Assembly (NCBI GenBank): GCA_035516795.1
Contig: DATIZX010000037.1
Coordinates: forward strand, 1-64,000
Length of the DNA: 64,000 nucleotides
DNA from: DATJBF01 sp035516795
GTDB lineage: Bacteria; Verrucomicrobiota; Verrucomicrobiia; Palsa-1439
Direction of reading: 5' to 3'
Numbering within the stretch: position 1 is the stretch's first letter; the number at the start of each line of letters is the position of its first letter. The translations under genes and the position numbers were made by a program. The notes under the pieces are model-generated. The model had not been told where the DNA came from and made no database searches. It worked only from the letters and a program-made list of their open reading frames with translations. Of the stretch, positions 7,263 through 15,932 are shown one piece after another.

Positions 7263-7649
7263 CTATTTAAGTGTCTTCCAACAGAAGAGCACTTGATAAA
7301 CGTCGTAAAAGAAGATCTTAAGATGATCGAATATGCAATCCAACGGGCCGAGGTTACGTTCGTCTCTTTGAATCGTTCCTCCGGCCCGAATCAAATCGGC
7401 TTGTGCGACGAGTTGATCGAGTTCTCCCTGGCTGAGTTGGGCGACACGAGCACGAGCTTGGTCCGCGCTGAGGCCGACGGCCTTGAGGTGATCGACCACA
7501 ATCTGTTCGCCCAGCATGGCGTCGATCTTCTGATAGGCGGTCGAAGCGCCGGCGGATTCCACCGATTCGCATGGGGCCGCGAGCAACGACGGTGCCGTGA
7601 TCATTAGTACCGCGAGCGTTACAACGGCAATTAGCTGAGCAATCTTCAT
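7263..7649 (-). CDS. Small exported protein, PA2779/DUF6627-like
   Basis: A protein of about 128 residues from ATG 7649, preceded by a strong GGAGG. A signal peptide (MKIAQLIAVVTLAVLMITAP...LLAA) is followed by a helical part with VVDHLKAVGLSADQARARVA and QGELDQLVAQADLIRAGG. This matches the pattern of PA2779-type proteins (an LxxxGLxxxxAxxRVxxLSxxEL block ending in AGG). The C-terminus (FFYDVYQVLFCWKTLK) does not look like the usual second membrane span. The role is unknown; it is monocistronic with its own terminator. Confidence 0.7.
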   Translation of the reverse strand: MKIAQLIAVVTLAVLMITAPSLLAAPCESVESAGASTAYQKIDAMLGEQIVVDHLKAVGLSADQARARVAQLSQGELDQLVAQADLIRAGGTIQRDERNLGPLDCIFDHLKIFFYDVYQVLFCWKTLK

Positions 7650-7715
7650 GATGGTCGCCTCCAAAATCCTGCCTCGACTATAACCAAACTCAGCAACGAG
7701 ACAAGAAGTTTTTCT

Positions 7716-8600
7716 CTAATGTGTGGCCGACGAAGCCGGCTTGACAGCGTTGGGCGGGGCGGCTGTGGCGATTTTTTCGCAAATCCCGCTGAGAAATTCG
7801 ATGGCCTGCCGCGCGGCTTCCGGGGCGCGACGGCTGTCGTCTGGCAACTCCGCATTGACCAGGCCGATGTATTTGTTGTCGCTCAGCACGCGCAGAATCG
7901 CCGCGAAATCCAGTTCGCCCTCGCCGAACATCAGGTGCTTGGGTTTGCGGTCGCGAATGTCAGCGATATGAATATTGCGGACGAGATTGGCAAATCTGCC
8001 GTATACCTGCCGGAACGGGGCGCTCTCAGTGCAAAACACGTGGCCGATATCCATGGTCAAGCCGAAACGCGCGCTAGTGATGTGCTTCTTGAGGACCTGG
8101 AATTTGGAGACGTCGTCCACGAGCATCCCCGGCTCGGGCTCGAACGACAACTGCACGCCGCGTCGCTTGGCGTGCTCGGCCAATTGCAAACAACCCGTGA
8201 CAAGCCAATCCCAGGCCTGATGCTCCGGCACGTCCGCCTCGGGCGCCCCCGACCAAAAACTGACGCATTCGGCGTGCAATTCCGCGGCGATATCCACCGC
8301 GCGGCGCAAGAACTCCAGACGGATCTGCCGGCCTTCGCTGCTGACGAGCGAAGGATAATGCGGCCGCTGCGGATTCAGAAGATAGCGCGCGCCGGTTTCG
8401 ATGATCACGCGGAGATTCAGCTTATCCAGCAATTGACGTAGCCGTAACAAGTCGGGTGGTTCTGCCGCAAACGGGTTACAGTGGTAATTGTCGAGCGTGA
8501 GTGCGACACCGCGATATCCGCAGTCGGCGATAATCTCCAGCGCATCCTCCAACTTATGATGCGCAAATCCGTTGGTGTTGTAGCCAAAACTCAGATTCAT
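7716..8600 (-). CDS. Sugar phosphate isomerase/epimerase-like TIM-barrel protein
   Basis: About 294 residues from ATG 8600 (an in-frame TTG lies further up at 8642). It belongs to the AP-endonuclease-2/xylose-isomerase-like TIM-barrel family: NTNGFAHHKLEDALEIIADC at the N-terminus, a metal-site ETGARYLL, LSFEPEPGM (Glu ligand), LTMDIGHVFC (Asp/His) and IHIADIRDRKPKHLMFGEGE (His). The substrate is unknown. Proteins with this N-terminus are often found near EboA/UbiA-type genes in other phyla, but none is present here. The Ala/Pro-rich tail (TAAPPNAVKPASSATH) is dispensable-looking. Confidence 0.75.
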   Translation of the reverse strand: MNLSFGYNTNGFAHHKLEDALEIIADCGYRGVALTLDNYHCNPFAAEPPDLLRLRQLLDKLNLRVIIETGARYLLNPQRPHYPSLVSSEGRQIRLEFLRRAVDIAAELHAECVSFWSGAPEADVPEHQAWDWLVTGCLQLAEHAKRRGVQLSFEPEPGMLVDDVSKFQVLKKHITSARFGLTMDIGHVFCTESAPFRQVYGRFANLVRNIHIADIRDRKPKHLMFGEGELDFAAILRVLSDNKYIGLVNAELPDDSRRAPEAARQAIEFLSGICEKIATAAPPNAVKPASSATH

Positions 8601-8700
8601 CTCGCCTGCCGGACCGTTCCGTCCGGTGCTCCATTGAGGCAAAACTAACGCGAGCCGACTGGATTTGCCAGATTAAATGAGCGGAAAGACAGCACGCCAT

Positions 8701-8724
8701 TGGTGGCGCGAGCGTCTCGCTGGC
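8701..8724. repeat. GGTGGCGCGAGC-type dispersed repeat
   Basis: TGGTGGCGCGAGCGTCTCGC plus TGGC. The same core is found inside deoA (3743-3767) and at the 3' end of the hydrolase gene at 17508-19736 (19708-19731). Confidence 0.65.
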
Positions 8725-8796
8725 AAGTTGCTAGCAAAGCGGGCACCCTAACAACTTGAGGTGGTTCTTGACGCTGACACAAGAGTTTATAAGCTC

Positions 8797-8888
8797 TGTC
8801 ATTCTGAGCGCAGCGAAGAATCTCAGTCTTTGGGATTTGAATGCAGGGGTAGAAACGACAGAGACCCTTCGCTTCGCTCAGGGGGACA
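8797..8888. repeat. Paired inverted REP-like repeat (CATTCTGAGCG...)
   Basis: TGTCATTCTGAGCGCAGCGA at 8797 continuing to AATCTC is mirrored by GAGACCCTTCGCTTCGCTCA at 8861 continuing to GGGGGACA, so the 92-bp unit forms an imperfect hairpin. A related half, GAGACCCTTCGACAAGCTCA, lies at 54883-54907. Such sequences are common dispersed repeats in soil bacteria. Confidence 0.7.
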
Positions 8889-9339
8889 TCGGGCTGGATG
8901 GTGGTCGTGCTCAGTACACCCAGCAACTTGTCAAACTTCCCTCGCCTATTGACCTTTCAATTCCCTCTGCACTATAAAGCCCTCGCCCTTCGGTGGCAGG
9001 GAGAAACCAAGCGGTCGCGGTGGAAACCTTATTCATCGGGATCACTCGCGACATCGCCATGCGGTCGAATTCGGCTTCGAGTTCGATCCCTCGCAGCTCG
9101 TGACTGCGGTATCCTTGGATTGGATAAAGAGAAATGCCGAACCGGACATTTCGAAATAGCGCAACCTGCAGGGCCACTGAGCATTCACTAGCAGCGGAAT
9201 GAATGAATGCTGCACCCTTGACCCGTAAAGTCGGTTTTTGACGGTCTTCACGCTATAAAACGCCGCACAAAACGCGCTTGCGCACGGCGGAATTTTTACT
9301 ATTGTTCCGGCGCAGAGAGGTAGAAAGGAGGCGGTACAG

Positions 9340-9543
9340 ATGACAGAAGAGATTACTTGTCCGAACTGCAATGTCGACGTGGATTCCGAAGAGTTGAAGC
9401 GGAACAATCTGCGCTGTCCAACGTGCGGCTACGATTTGAGCGATGTGGGAGAGGTGGACGATTTGGACGAGGAGGAAGACTGGGAAACCGAAGACGCAGA
9501 GGACGAGGAGGAAGAGGAAGACGAAGAGGAGGAAGAAGAGTAG
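9340..9543 (+). CDS. Zinc-ribbon protein with polyacidic tail
   Basis: A 67-residue protein with a strong AAAGGAGG site before the ATG. The first 30 residues form a zinc ribbon (CPNC at 7-10 and CPTC), with GYDLSD after the second pair. From about residue 40 it is almost all Glu/Asp, ending in an unbroken acidic run. The ribbon-plus-acidic layout recalls the LysW amino-group carrier (ribbon followed by EEDW), and EEEDWET is present, but LysW ends in EDWGE and no lysX/argX-like gene is nearby, so that role is not claimed. It may act in nucleic-acid or metal binding. It precedes a metallo-hydrolase by 42 bp on the same strand. Confidence 0.75.
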   Translation: MTEEITCPNCNVDVDSEELKRNNLRCPTCGYDLSDVGEVDDLDEEEDWETEDAEDEEEEEDEEEEEE

Positions 9544-9585
9544 GAACTCCGCCGCATTTTTGCCAGATTTCCCCGGTTATTTTGA

Positions 9586-10230
9586 ATGATTATCCAAACC
9601 TTTGAAGCCGGGCCGGTGGCGACCAATGGCTATCTGGTTGCCGATAAACGCGGCGGCAAGGCGTTGGCCATCGATGCCCCGCAAGGCGTCACCTCGTTGA
9701 TGATCGAGCAGGCCGACGACTGGAAGACGCCCATCAGTTACCTCATCAACACCCACGCTCATTGGGATCATTTTCTTGATAACGCCGAATTGCTGCGACG
9801 CACCGGCGCGAAGTTCGGAATTCACAAAGAAAGCGCGCCGCTGCTCACCATGCCGCAGACGCGATTCTTCGGCTTGGATCTGGACATTGAAACGAGCCAG
9901 CCCGACTTCTTTCTGGAGGAAGGACAGCCGTTTGTGGTCGGCGATTTGAAATTTGAGGTACTGCACTGCCCCGGTCATTGTCCCGGCAGCGTGGTGTTGT
10001 TCGAGCGCAAGGAACGCGCCGCGTTTGTGGGTGACGTATTGTTTGCGAGTTCGATTGGTCGCACGGATTTGCCCGGTGGAGATTTCGACACCTTGATCGC
10101 CTCGATTCACGACAAGCTTTGGCCTTTGGGCGATGACGTCCAAGTATTTCCGGGTCATGGGCCAGTCACCACCATCGGCAAAGAACGGCGAAACTGGAGC
10201 AACATGCCGTGGGGAAGGATGGCGCAGTGA
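9586..10230 (+). CDS. Metallo-beta-lactamase-fold hydrolase (glyoxalase II-like)
   Basis: A 214-residue soluble enzyme. The binuclear zinc motif THAHWDH (about 56-62), the third histidine in HCPGHCPGS, the bridging Asp in FVGDVLF and the last His in FPGHGP are all present. SIGRTDLPGG is typical of the YcbL/glyoxalase II-like subgroup that acts on thioesters such as S-lactoylglutathione or related substrates. The precise substrate cannot be told. It probably shares a transcript with the zinc-ribbon gene upstream and converges on the rhamnosidase gene. Confidence 0.85.
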   Translation: MIIQTFEAGPVATNGYLVADKRGGKALAIDAPQGVTSLMIEQADDWKTPISYLINTHAHWDHFLDNAELLRRTGAKFGIHKESAPLLTMPQTRFFGLDLDIETSQPDFFLEEGQPFVVGDLKFEVLHCPGHCPGSVVLFERKERAAFVGDVLFASSIGRTDLPGGDFDTLIASIHDKLWPLGDDVQVFPGHGPVTTIGKERRNWSNMPWGRMAQ

Positions 10231-10259
10231 ATTGATCGCGGTTGGCCGCTCCGCGTGTT

Positions 10260-12998
10260 TCAGAATCTCGACTCAAACGAATACTCGCCAGACTCGATTG
10301 AGAACACCGCATGATCGTTCTCCTCGCGGAGAAACTTCACTCCCACACTTTGCTTCGCGGGCTTCCCACCCTCGGTCACCGGGGAAAACGACTTCGTCGG
10401 AACAAAGACTGTTGCTGTGGTATTGGCGGGAATCGTAACGTTCAGTGTGAACTTGTCGCCGTCGTGTTTCCAATTGCTGACGATGGTGCCACGAATCGAG
10501 TCGTAACTGGCCTTCGCCCATTTCAGATTATCCACCGGTTGTGGGTTGATGATGATTTTCTTGAAGCCCGGCCCTGTCAGATCGGTATGAATCCCGGCGA
10601 GATCTTTGTAGAACCACTCGGTAATCTGGCCGAGCATAAAATGGTCGTGCGATGACGTATTGTTGGCGTCCCACGACTCACACAGGCTGGTGGCACCCTT
10701 TTTCAGTTGGTACCCATAACCCGGTTTGTCGTCCTGATTGATCATTTTATAGATCAGGTCGGATCGACCGCCACGCGCCAGTGCCCGCAGGAGGAAACGA
10801 AACCCAACGTCGCCCGTTGTGTTGCCGTGGGCCTCGACATCGCGCACGAGCACAGTGAACACCCGGGCGCGGCCAGCAGGCTCGACGATGTCAAAGACGA
10901 GTGGCAGCGCATTGGCGCATTGCGAGCCGGTGGCATACGCGCCCTTGTCGCGATTGAAGAAATGACGGTTGTAGCTCGCGCGGATGCGCTCGGCCCGGGC
11001 AGCGTAGTTCTTCGCCTCGTCGGGTCGTCCCAGCACCGCGGCGATTCGGGAGAGAAGTTGTGCGTCATGATAATAAAATGCCGTAGCGGTGACCGGTGGC
11101 GGAGTCAGTTGTGCGGCACCGGGCTTCTTCGGGCCAAGGTCGTACCAATCCCCCAACCCTTCGGACACGATATCGTCCGCAGCCCGGCTTTCGAGATAAG
11201 CGAAGTAACGTTTCATCAGATCGTACCAGTCGCGGAGTAAATCGATGTCACCATCGAATTGATATTGCTGCCACGGCACGATGATGCAGGCACTACCCCA
11301 CTCAGCGGCGGCGCGGAACGTGCCTTTGAATTGCGTGTATTCGGGCGCAATGTTCGGCACAAGGCCATCCTCGAGTTGCGCGTCGGCCATGTCGTTCATG
11401 CCTTTCGCGAAGATTCGCGTCACATCGAATTCATAGCGGATGGCCGGCCCATTGAGATGGTATTGTTCGAGCCAGCCGAGTTTTTCCCGATGTGGACAAT
11501 CCGTGAGCACGGAAACCATGTTCGCTCGCTGCGCCCAGCGGACCAGTGTCCGGATGCGATTCAACAGTTCGTTGGAACACGAAAAATCGCCGATGGGCGT
11601 GGCGCTGGAATGAACGATGACGCCTTCGAGCGATTCAACATGCGGCAGTTCTCCGTCCGACTTTCCCGACGCAAGATGTGCCTGCATATACCGACAGCCC
11701 ATGTAGCAGAACTTAGGAAACCACGTTTCCTCTCTGTCGGTTCCCTTGGTGTATTCCCACCAGAAATTGCCGCGGCTGCCAGCGCCCATGGTCTTTTGAT
11801 TGACCGTGCCATCGGCGTTGATGATCTCCCCAGGCATGAGCCGCACCGTGCTGCCGGTCGGCCCCGTCACGCGCAAACGTGGCATGTACGGCGCATTCTG
11901 CCCTAAATCAAAAAGTACATCGCCGTTCGCAAGCGGACGCACCTCGACGGGCCTACGAACCTCGATTGCGCGTAGCGGTGGAGCAGCGGCGCTCTGGCCG
12001 CGCAGTTTGCCGGGTGGAAGAACGAATTCCACGGCCGGTCGCCATGCACTGTCGTCGAACCCTGGCTCCTCCCAGCTCGTGGGATTGAGGCGTCCATCGT
12101 AATCTTCACCACCGTAAATGTTGGAGAAGATGATCGGACCGGCGTGCGTACGCCAGGATTGATCGGTGGCAACAATTTGGATGGAGCCGTCGGCATATTC
12201 GAGCTGCAATTGGCAGATCGCACGCAGTGGGCCGAACGAGCCGGTGAATTTCACAAACCGGTTTCGGCGCACGACGTTGTACATGCCATTGCCGAGCGTG
12301 AGACCGACCGTGTTCCTGCCCTTGTGAAGCAGGGAAGTTACATCCTTGGTGTCGTAAAGCGTTGTCTTATCGTAGTCCGTCCACCCGGGCGAGAGCAGAT
12401 CGTCGCCGGCTTTCACTCCATTCAACGTCATTTCATATTGACCGAGACCGGATATGTGTACGATGCCACGGACGAGACCGGGGCGAACGTCGAATTCCTT
12501 CCGCAAGAGAAGTGTTTCTGTGGCGCCATGCGAACAAATCCACTTGGCCTGCCAGTCGGTTGGGTGAAGAAGTCCCATCGTCCACGTTGCCGGCGCGCTC
12601 CACGGCGACGGCTTGTCATCTTTGTTCCCCCCTTCGCCAGGTTTTCGGCGGGCAGGCCACGAGCGCACTTTCCAGAACACCGGTTGCGATGATTTCAATT
12701 CTTTGCCGGCGTAATGAATGTGCGTGGTCTCGTCGGAATTGACTTTCCCGGTATCCCAGAGGTCTCCGTCATCCTTGGCGAGTAAGTCCGGCGAGGAGGC
12801 CACCAGAATCTGATAAGCCGATTGCCATTGGCCGCGTTCCTTGCTTTCCAGTGTCCAGAACAGGCGCGGGTGCGGTTCATCGATGCCCAGCGGGTTGACG
12901 GCGTATTCACAGCGTAAGTGAGTCGCGAAAACGGCCGCGCGGATTTGGCAACAAAACAACAGGAAGAACGCTGTAAACGAGAAGACTTTCGGCTTCAT
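10260..12998 (-). CDS. Alpha-L-rhamnosidase, GH78, exported
   Basis: About 912 residues from ATG 12998 (TTG 13007 is in frame). It has a signal peptide (FSFTAFFLLFCCQIRAA), then a beta-domain start (LRCEYAVNPLGIDEPHPRLF) and the N-terminal rhamnosidase domain with WICS...LLLRKEF and YEMTLNGVKAGDDLLSPGWTDYDK. The alpha/alpha-barrel carries TDCPHREKLGWLEQ with the catalytic Glu pair region, and the C-terminal beta-sandwich closes with TVFVPTK. The family removes terminal alpha-L-rhamnose from plant polysaccharides and glycosides. It is divergent from the transporter-hydrolase fusion across about 110 bp, so the two may share control. Confidence 0.92.
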   Translation of the reverse strand: MKPKVFSFTAFFLLFCCQIRAAVFATHLRCEYAVNPLGIDEPHPRLFWTLESKERGQWQSAYQILVASSPDLLAKDDGDLWDTGKVNSDETTHIHYAGKELKSSQPVFWKVRSWPARRKPGEGGNKDDKPSPWSAPATWTMGLLHPTDWQAKWICSHGATETLLLRKEFDVRPGLVRGIVHISGLGQYEMTLNGVKAGDDLLSPGWTDYDKTTLYDTKDVTSLLHKGRNTVGLTLGNGMYNVVRRNRFVKFTGSFGPLRAICQLQLEYADGSIQIVATDQSWRTHAGPIIFSNIYGGEDYDGRLNPTSWEEPGFDDSAWRPAVEFVLPPGKLRGQSAAAPPLRAIEVRRPVEVRPLANGDVLFDLGQNAPYMPRLRVTGPTGSTVRLMPGEIINADGTVNQKTMGAGSRGNFWWEYTKGTDREETWFPKFCYMGCRYMQAHLASGKSDGELPHVESLEGVIVHSSATPIGDFSCSNELLNRIRTLVRWAQRANMVSVLTDCPHREKLGWLEQYHLNGPAIRYEFDVTRIFAKGMNDMADAQLEDGLVPNIAPEYTQFKGTFRAAAEWGSACIIVPWQQYQFDGDIDLLRDWYDLMKRYFAYLESRAADDIVSEGLGDWYDLGPKKPGAAQLTPPPVTATAFYYHDAQLLSRIAAVLGRPDEAKNYAARAERIRASYNRHFFNRDKGAYATGSQCANALPLVFDIVEPAGRARVFTVLVRDVEAHGNTTGDVGFRFLLRALARGGRSDLIYKMINQDDKPGYGYQLKKGATSLCESWDANNTSSHDHFMLGQITEWFYKDLAGIHTDLTGPGFKKIIINPQPVDNLKWAKASYDSIRGTIVSNWKHDGDKFTLNVTIPANTTATVFVPTKSFSPVTEGGKPAKQSVGVKFLREENDHAVFSIESGEYSFESRF

Positions 12999-13109
12999 CT
13001 CCACCAAAGGATTCTACCCAGCGCCTCTGTGTCTGCGCAACCAACATTACGAACAGCAACACGGCCAAAATTTTGGTTTTATGCACGACACGTCGCCACC
13101 GAATGCGCT

Positions 13110-15929
13110 ATGAAGGAAGGTATGGCGCGATCAGGTTCCTACAAATGGTGGGTTGTCGTCATGTTGTGGTTCATCTGCTTCTTCAATTATGCCGACCGAC
13201 AATCGATCTACTCCGTGTTTCCCAAACTGAGGGAAGAATTCGGATTCGACACCATGCAACTTGGGATCATCGGGTCGGCGTTCATGTGGATCTATGCGGT
13301 GGGCGCACCGCTGGCCGGGTTCATCGGCGACCGACTGAGGCGCAAGGACCTAATTCTTGGGGGCTGCGCGTTTTGGAGCTTCGTCACCGTTACCACCGGC
13401 TGGTGCGCCAAGCTCTGGCAGTTCACCACGGTTCGTGCACTGGACGGATTCGGCGAGACGTTTTATTTTCCGGCTTCGATGGCACTTATCAGCGATTACC
13501 ATGGCGGGCGAACCCGGTCACGGGCGCTGTCATTTCATCAATCCAGCGTTTATCTCGGCACGATCCTCGGAAGCTGGCTGGGTGCATGGTTTGCGGAACG
13601 ACATGGCTGGCGCATTGGGTTCTACTTCTTCGGCGGCATGGGTATGGCGCTCGCCGTGACCCTTTACAAATTCTTGCAGGAACCTCGTCGAGGAGAGGCA
13701 GAGGTCGCGTCGCAGGCGGTGACCGCTGAGCCGCTGACAGCAGGAGAAAAGCTCTCCGTGGGCGAGACCTTGCGCGTCATTTTCCATACACCGACCGTGC
13801 CACTGTTGATGCTTGCGTTCGTCGGTGCGAATCTGGTCGCGATGATTTTTCTCACGTGGACGCCGACATTTCTGGTTGAGAAATTCCATTTCAAACTCAC
13901 CAATGCGGGGTTGTCAGGCGCGGTCTTCATCAACTCGGCCAGCGCGCTGAGCGTACCGGTCGCGGGGGTGTTGGCTGACGGATTTACGCGTCGCTTCGCG
14001 GGTGGACGGATGTTGGTGCAGGCGATGGGACTATTCGTCGGCGCTTCGTTTGTGTTCGTCGTTGGCAAGACCAGCAACATTGGCACATTATTGCTGGCGA
14101 TGAGCTGCTTCGGTTTGTGCAAAGGCTTCTACGATTCTGGCATTTTCGCTTCACTTTACGACGCGATCGAACCTCGCGCGCGCAGCAGCGCGGCCGGGTT
14201 GATGAATACCGTTGGTTGGAGCGGCGGTGCTCTCGGCTCCCTGTTTATCGGCTTTGCTTCGAAATACGGCGGAAAAGCAACGGAAGTGGAGAACATGAGC
14301 GACGCCATCGCCTTCGGTGGCGTGATTTATCTGGTAGCCGCGGCGCTGGTAATTGCCGCCATGCTGCTATTTGTTAAGCGGAACCGGATACGACCGGCTC
14401 TTGCCGTTTCCATTGCGATGCTCGGGGTGTGCCTTACTCGACCGGCTGCTGCGAAGGAACTACAAATTCTAAAGCCCGATTCGTTCGCTCATTACGTCGA
14501 ACACTTCAACGCGATGGAGAATGAGAATTGGACGAACTACGTCTCCAATGCAGCGTCGTGGGATTGGCTTCAACAGAACATCCCGTTCTTCGAGTGCCCC
14601 GACCGCAACATCGAAGAGATGTATTACTTCCGCTGGTGGTCGTTTCGAAAACATTTGGTGAAGACGCCGTTCGGCTTCGTGCTCACGGAATTTCTCACGC
14701 CGGTTAAACACGCTGGAATCTACAACACGATTAGCTGTGCCGCCGGTCATCATCTGATGGAGGGCCGCTGGCTGCGTGATCAGCGCTACCTTGACGATTA
14801 CACGTTGTTCTGGCTGCGCGGTAACGACGGCAAACCGCAAAAGCATTTTCATAAGTACAGCAGTTGGTTCGCGGCAGCGGTTTACCAAAGGTATCTGGTG
14901 AATCATGACCAGAAGTTCCTGGATCGTTTGCTGAATGATTTGGCCGCCGATTACCGGACGTGGGAACAGGAACGACAAGCCACCAACGGACTCTTCTGGC
15001 AATACGACGTCCGCGATGGCATGGAGGAATCCATCAGCGGCTCGCGCACCAACAAGAATCTTCGTCCAACAATCAACAGTTACATGTTCGGCAACGCGCG
15101 GGCCATTGCAGCCATCGCGCGACTGGCGGGAAACAAGCAACTGGGGCATGAATTCGATCGGAAAGCGCGGGAACTGAAGCGGCTCACGCAAGCCAAGTTG
15201 TGGGACCGGTCTGCGGATTTCTTCAAGGTGCGGTTTGAAGATGGGAAATTCTCTGACGCCCGCGAAGAGATCGGGTTCATCCCGTGGTATTTCGAATTGC
15301 CCGATGCCGGCAAAGGATACGAAACCGCTTGGGGGCAATTGACCGATACCAACGGATTCTGGGCGCCGTATGGCATCACGACAGCCGAGCGTCGCAATCC
15401 TCGGTTCCGCACGCACGGTTGTTGCCACTGCGAATGGGACGGTGCGGTCTGGCCGTTCGCCACGTCGCAGACGCTGACGGCGCTCGCCAACGTATTGTGC
15501 GATTACCGGCAGACGGTTGTGACACGCCAGGATTACTTCAACGCATTTCTCACTTATGTTCGTTCTCAACACCGCGATGGCAGGCCGTATATCGGCGAGT
15601 ATCTGGATGAGATAACAGGAAAATGGCTCAAAGGTGAGGAACGGAGTCGGTACTACAATCACTCAACGTTTGCTGACCTGTTGATTACCGGGGTTGTGGG
15701 GTTGCGGCCGCGCGCGGACAATATCGTGGAAATCAATCCACTCCTACCGGAAAACGCGTGGGACTGGTTTTGCCTGGACGGTGTGCGCTATCATGGGCAC
15801 AACTTGACGATTCTTTGGGACAAACAAGGCAAACACTACGGGCAAGGCGCCGGTCTGCGCGTGTTCGTCGATGGCCGGCTCCTCGCCCACGCCTCACGAC
15901 TCGCTCGGCTCACTGGAAAACTCCACTGA
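13110..15929 (+). CDS. MFS sugar transporter fused to a periplasmic glycoside hydrolase
   Basis: One open frame of 939 residues from ATG 13110 (ATG 13122 is an alternative close behind AAGGAAGG). Residues 1-427 are a 12-span major facilitator protein: NYADRQSIYSVFPKL, GFIGDRLRRKDL (loop 2-3) and VLADGFTRRFAGGR (loop 8-9). Residues about 429-448 (PALAVSIAMLGVCLTRPAAA) look exactly like a signal peptide but here would be a 13th span. Residues 449-939 are an (alpha/alpha)6 hydrolase of the MGH1/GH63-like type, with YDVRDGMEESISGSR, LRPTINSYMFGNARA and CEWDGAVWPF. With a cytoplasmic C-terminus after span 12, span 13 would put the hydrolase in the periplasm. A lost stop codon between two genes is the alternative origin. 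Confidence 0.82.
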   Translation: MKEGMARSGSYKWWVVVMLWFICFFNYADRQSIYSVFPKLREEFGFDTMQLGIIGSAFMWIYAVGAPLAGFIGDRLRRKDLILGGCAFWSFVTVTTGWCAKLWQFTTVRALDGFGETFYFPASMALISDYHGGRTRSRALSFHQSSVYLGTILGSWLGAWFAERHGWRIGFYFFGGMGMALAVTLYKFLQEPRRGEAEVASQAVTAEPLTAGEKLSVGETLRVIFHTPTVPLLMLAFVGANLVAMIFLTWTPTFLVEKFHFKLTNAGLSGAVFINSASALSVPVAGVLADGFTRRFAGGRMLVQAMGLFVGASFVFVVGKTSNIGTLLLAMSCFGLCKGFYDSGIFASLYDAIEPRARSSAAGLMNTVGWSGGALGSLFIGFASKYGGKATEVENMSDAIAFGGVIYLVAAALVIAAMLLFVKRNRIRPALAVSIAMLGVCLTRPAAAKELQILKPDSFAHYVEHFNAMENENWTNYVSNAASWDWLQQNIPFFECPDRNIEEMYYFRWWSFRKHLVKTPFGFVLTEFLTPVKHAGIYNTISCAAGHHLMEGRWLRDQRYLDDYTLFWLRGNDGKPQKHFHKYSSWFAAAVYQRYLVNHDQKFLDRLLNDLAADYRTWEQERQATNGLFWQYDVRDGMEESISGSRTNKNLRPTINSYMFGNARAIAAIARLAGNKQLGHEFDRKARELKRLTQAKLWDRSADFFKVRFEDGKFSDAREEIGFIPWYFELPDAGKGYETAWGQLTDTNGFWAPYGITTAERRNPRFRTHGCCHCEWDGAVWPFATSQTLTALANVLCDYRQTVVTRQDYFNAFLTYVRSQHRDGRPYIGEYLDEITGKWLKGEERSRYYNHSTFADLLITGVVGLRPRADNIVEINPLLPENAWDWFCLDGVRYHGHNLTILWDKQGKHYGQGAGLRVFVDGRLLAHASRLARLTGKLH

Positions 15930-15932
15930 CCC

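Larger units (their letters stand above)
8601..9339. other. Repeat-rich spacer between divergent genes
   Basis: About 740 bp without a convincing gene. It contains the GGTGGCGCGAGC-type repeat (8701-8724, followed by an AAGTTG...CAACTT inverted pair) and a composite CATTCTGAG/CTTCGCTCAG repeat (8797-8888). The last bases hold the AAAGGAGG ribosome site of the next gene. Bases 8900-9300 show nothing recognisable. Confidence 0.6.

Noticed and set aside
9340..9543. Calling the zinc-ribbon protein LysW
   Set aside because: It lacks the C-terminal EDWGE and any lysine/arginine carrier-pathway genes nearby.
14469..15662. Long minus-strand open frame (397 codons) opposite the transporter-hydrolase fusion
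   Set aside because: It is antisense to a clearly recognisable hydrolase domain and its translation shows no domain; GC-rich DNA gives long shadow frames.
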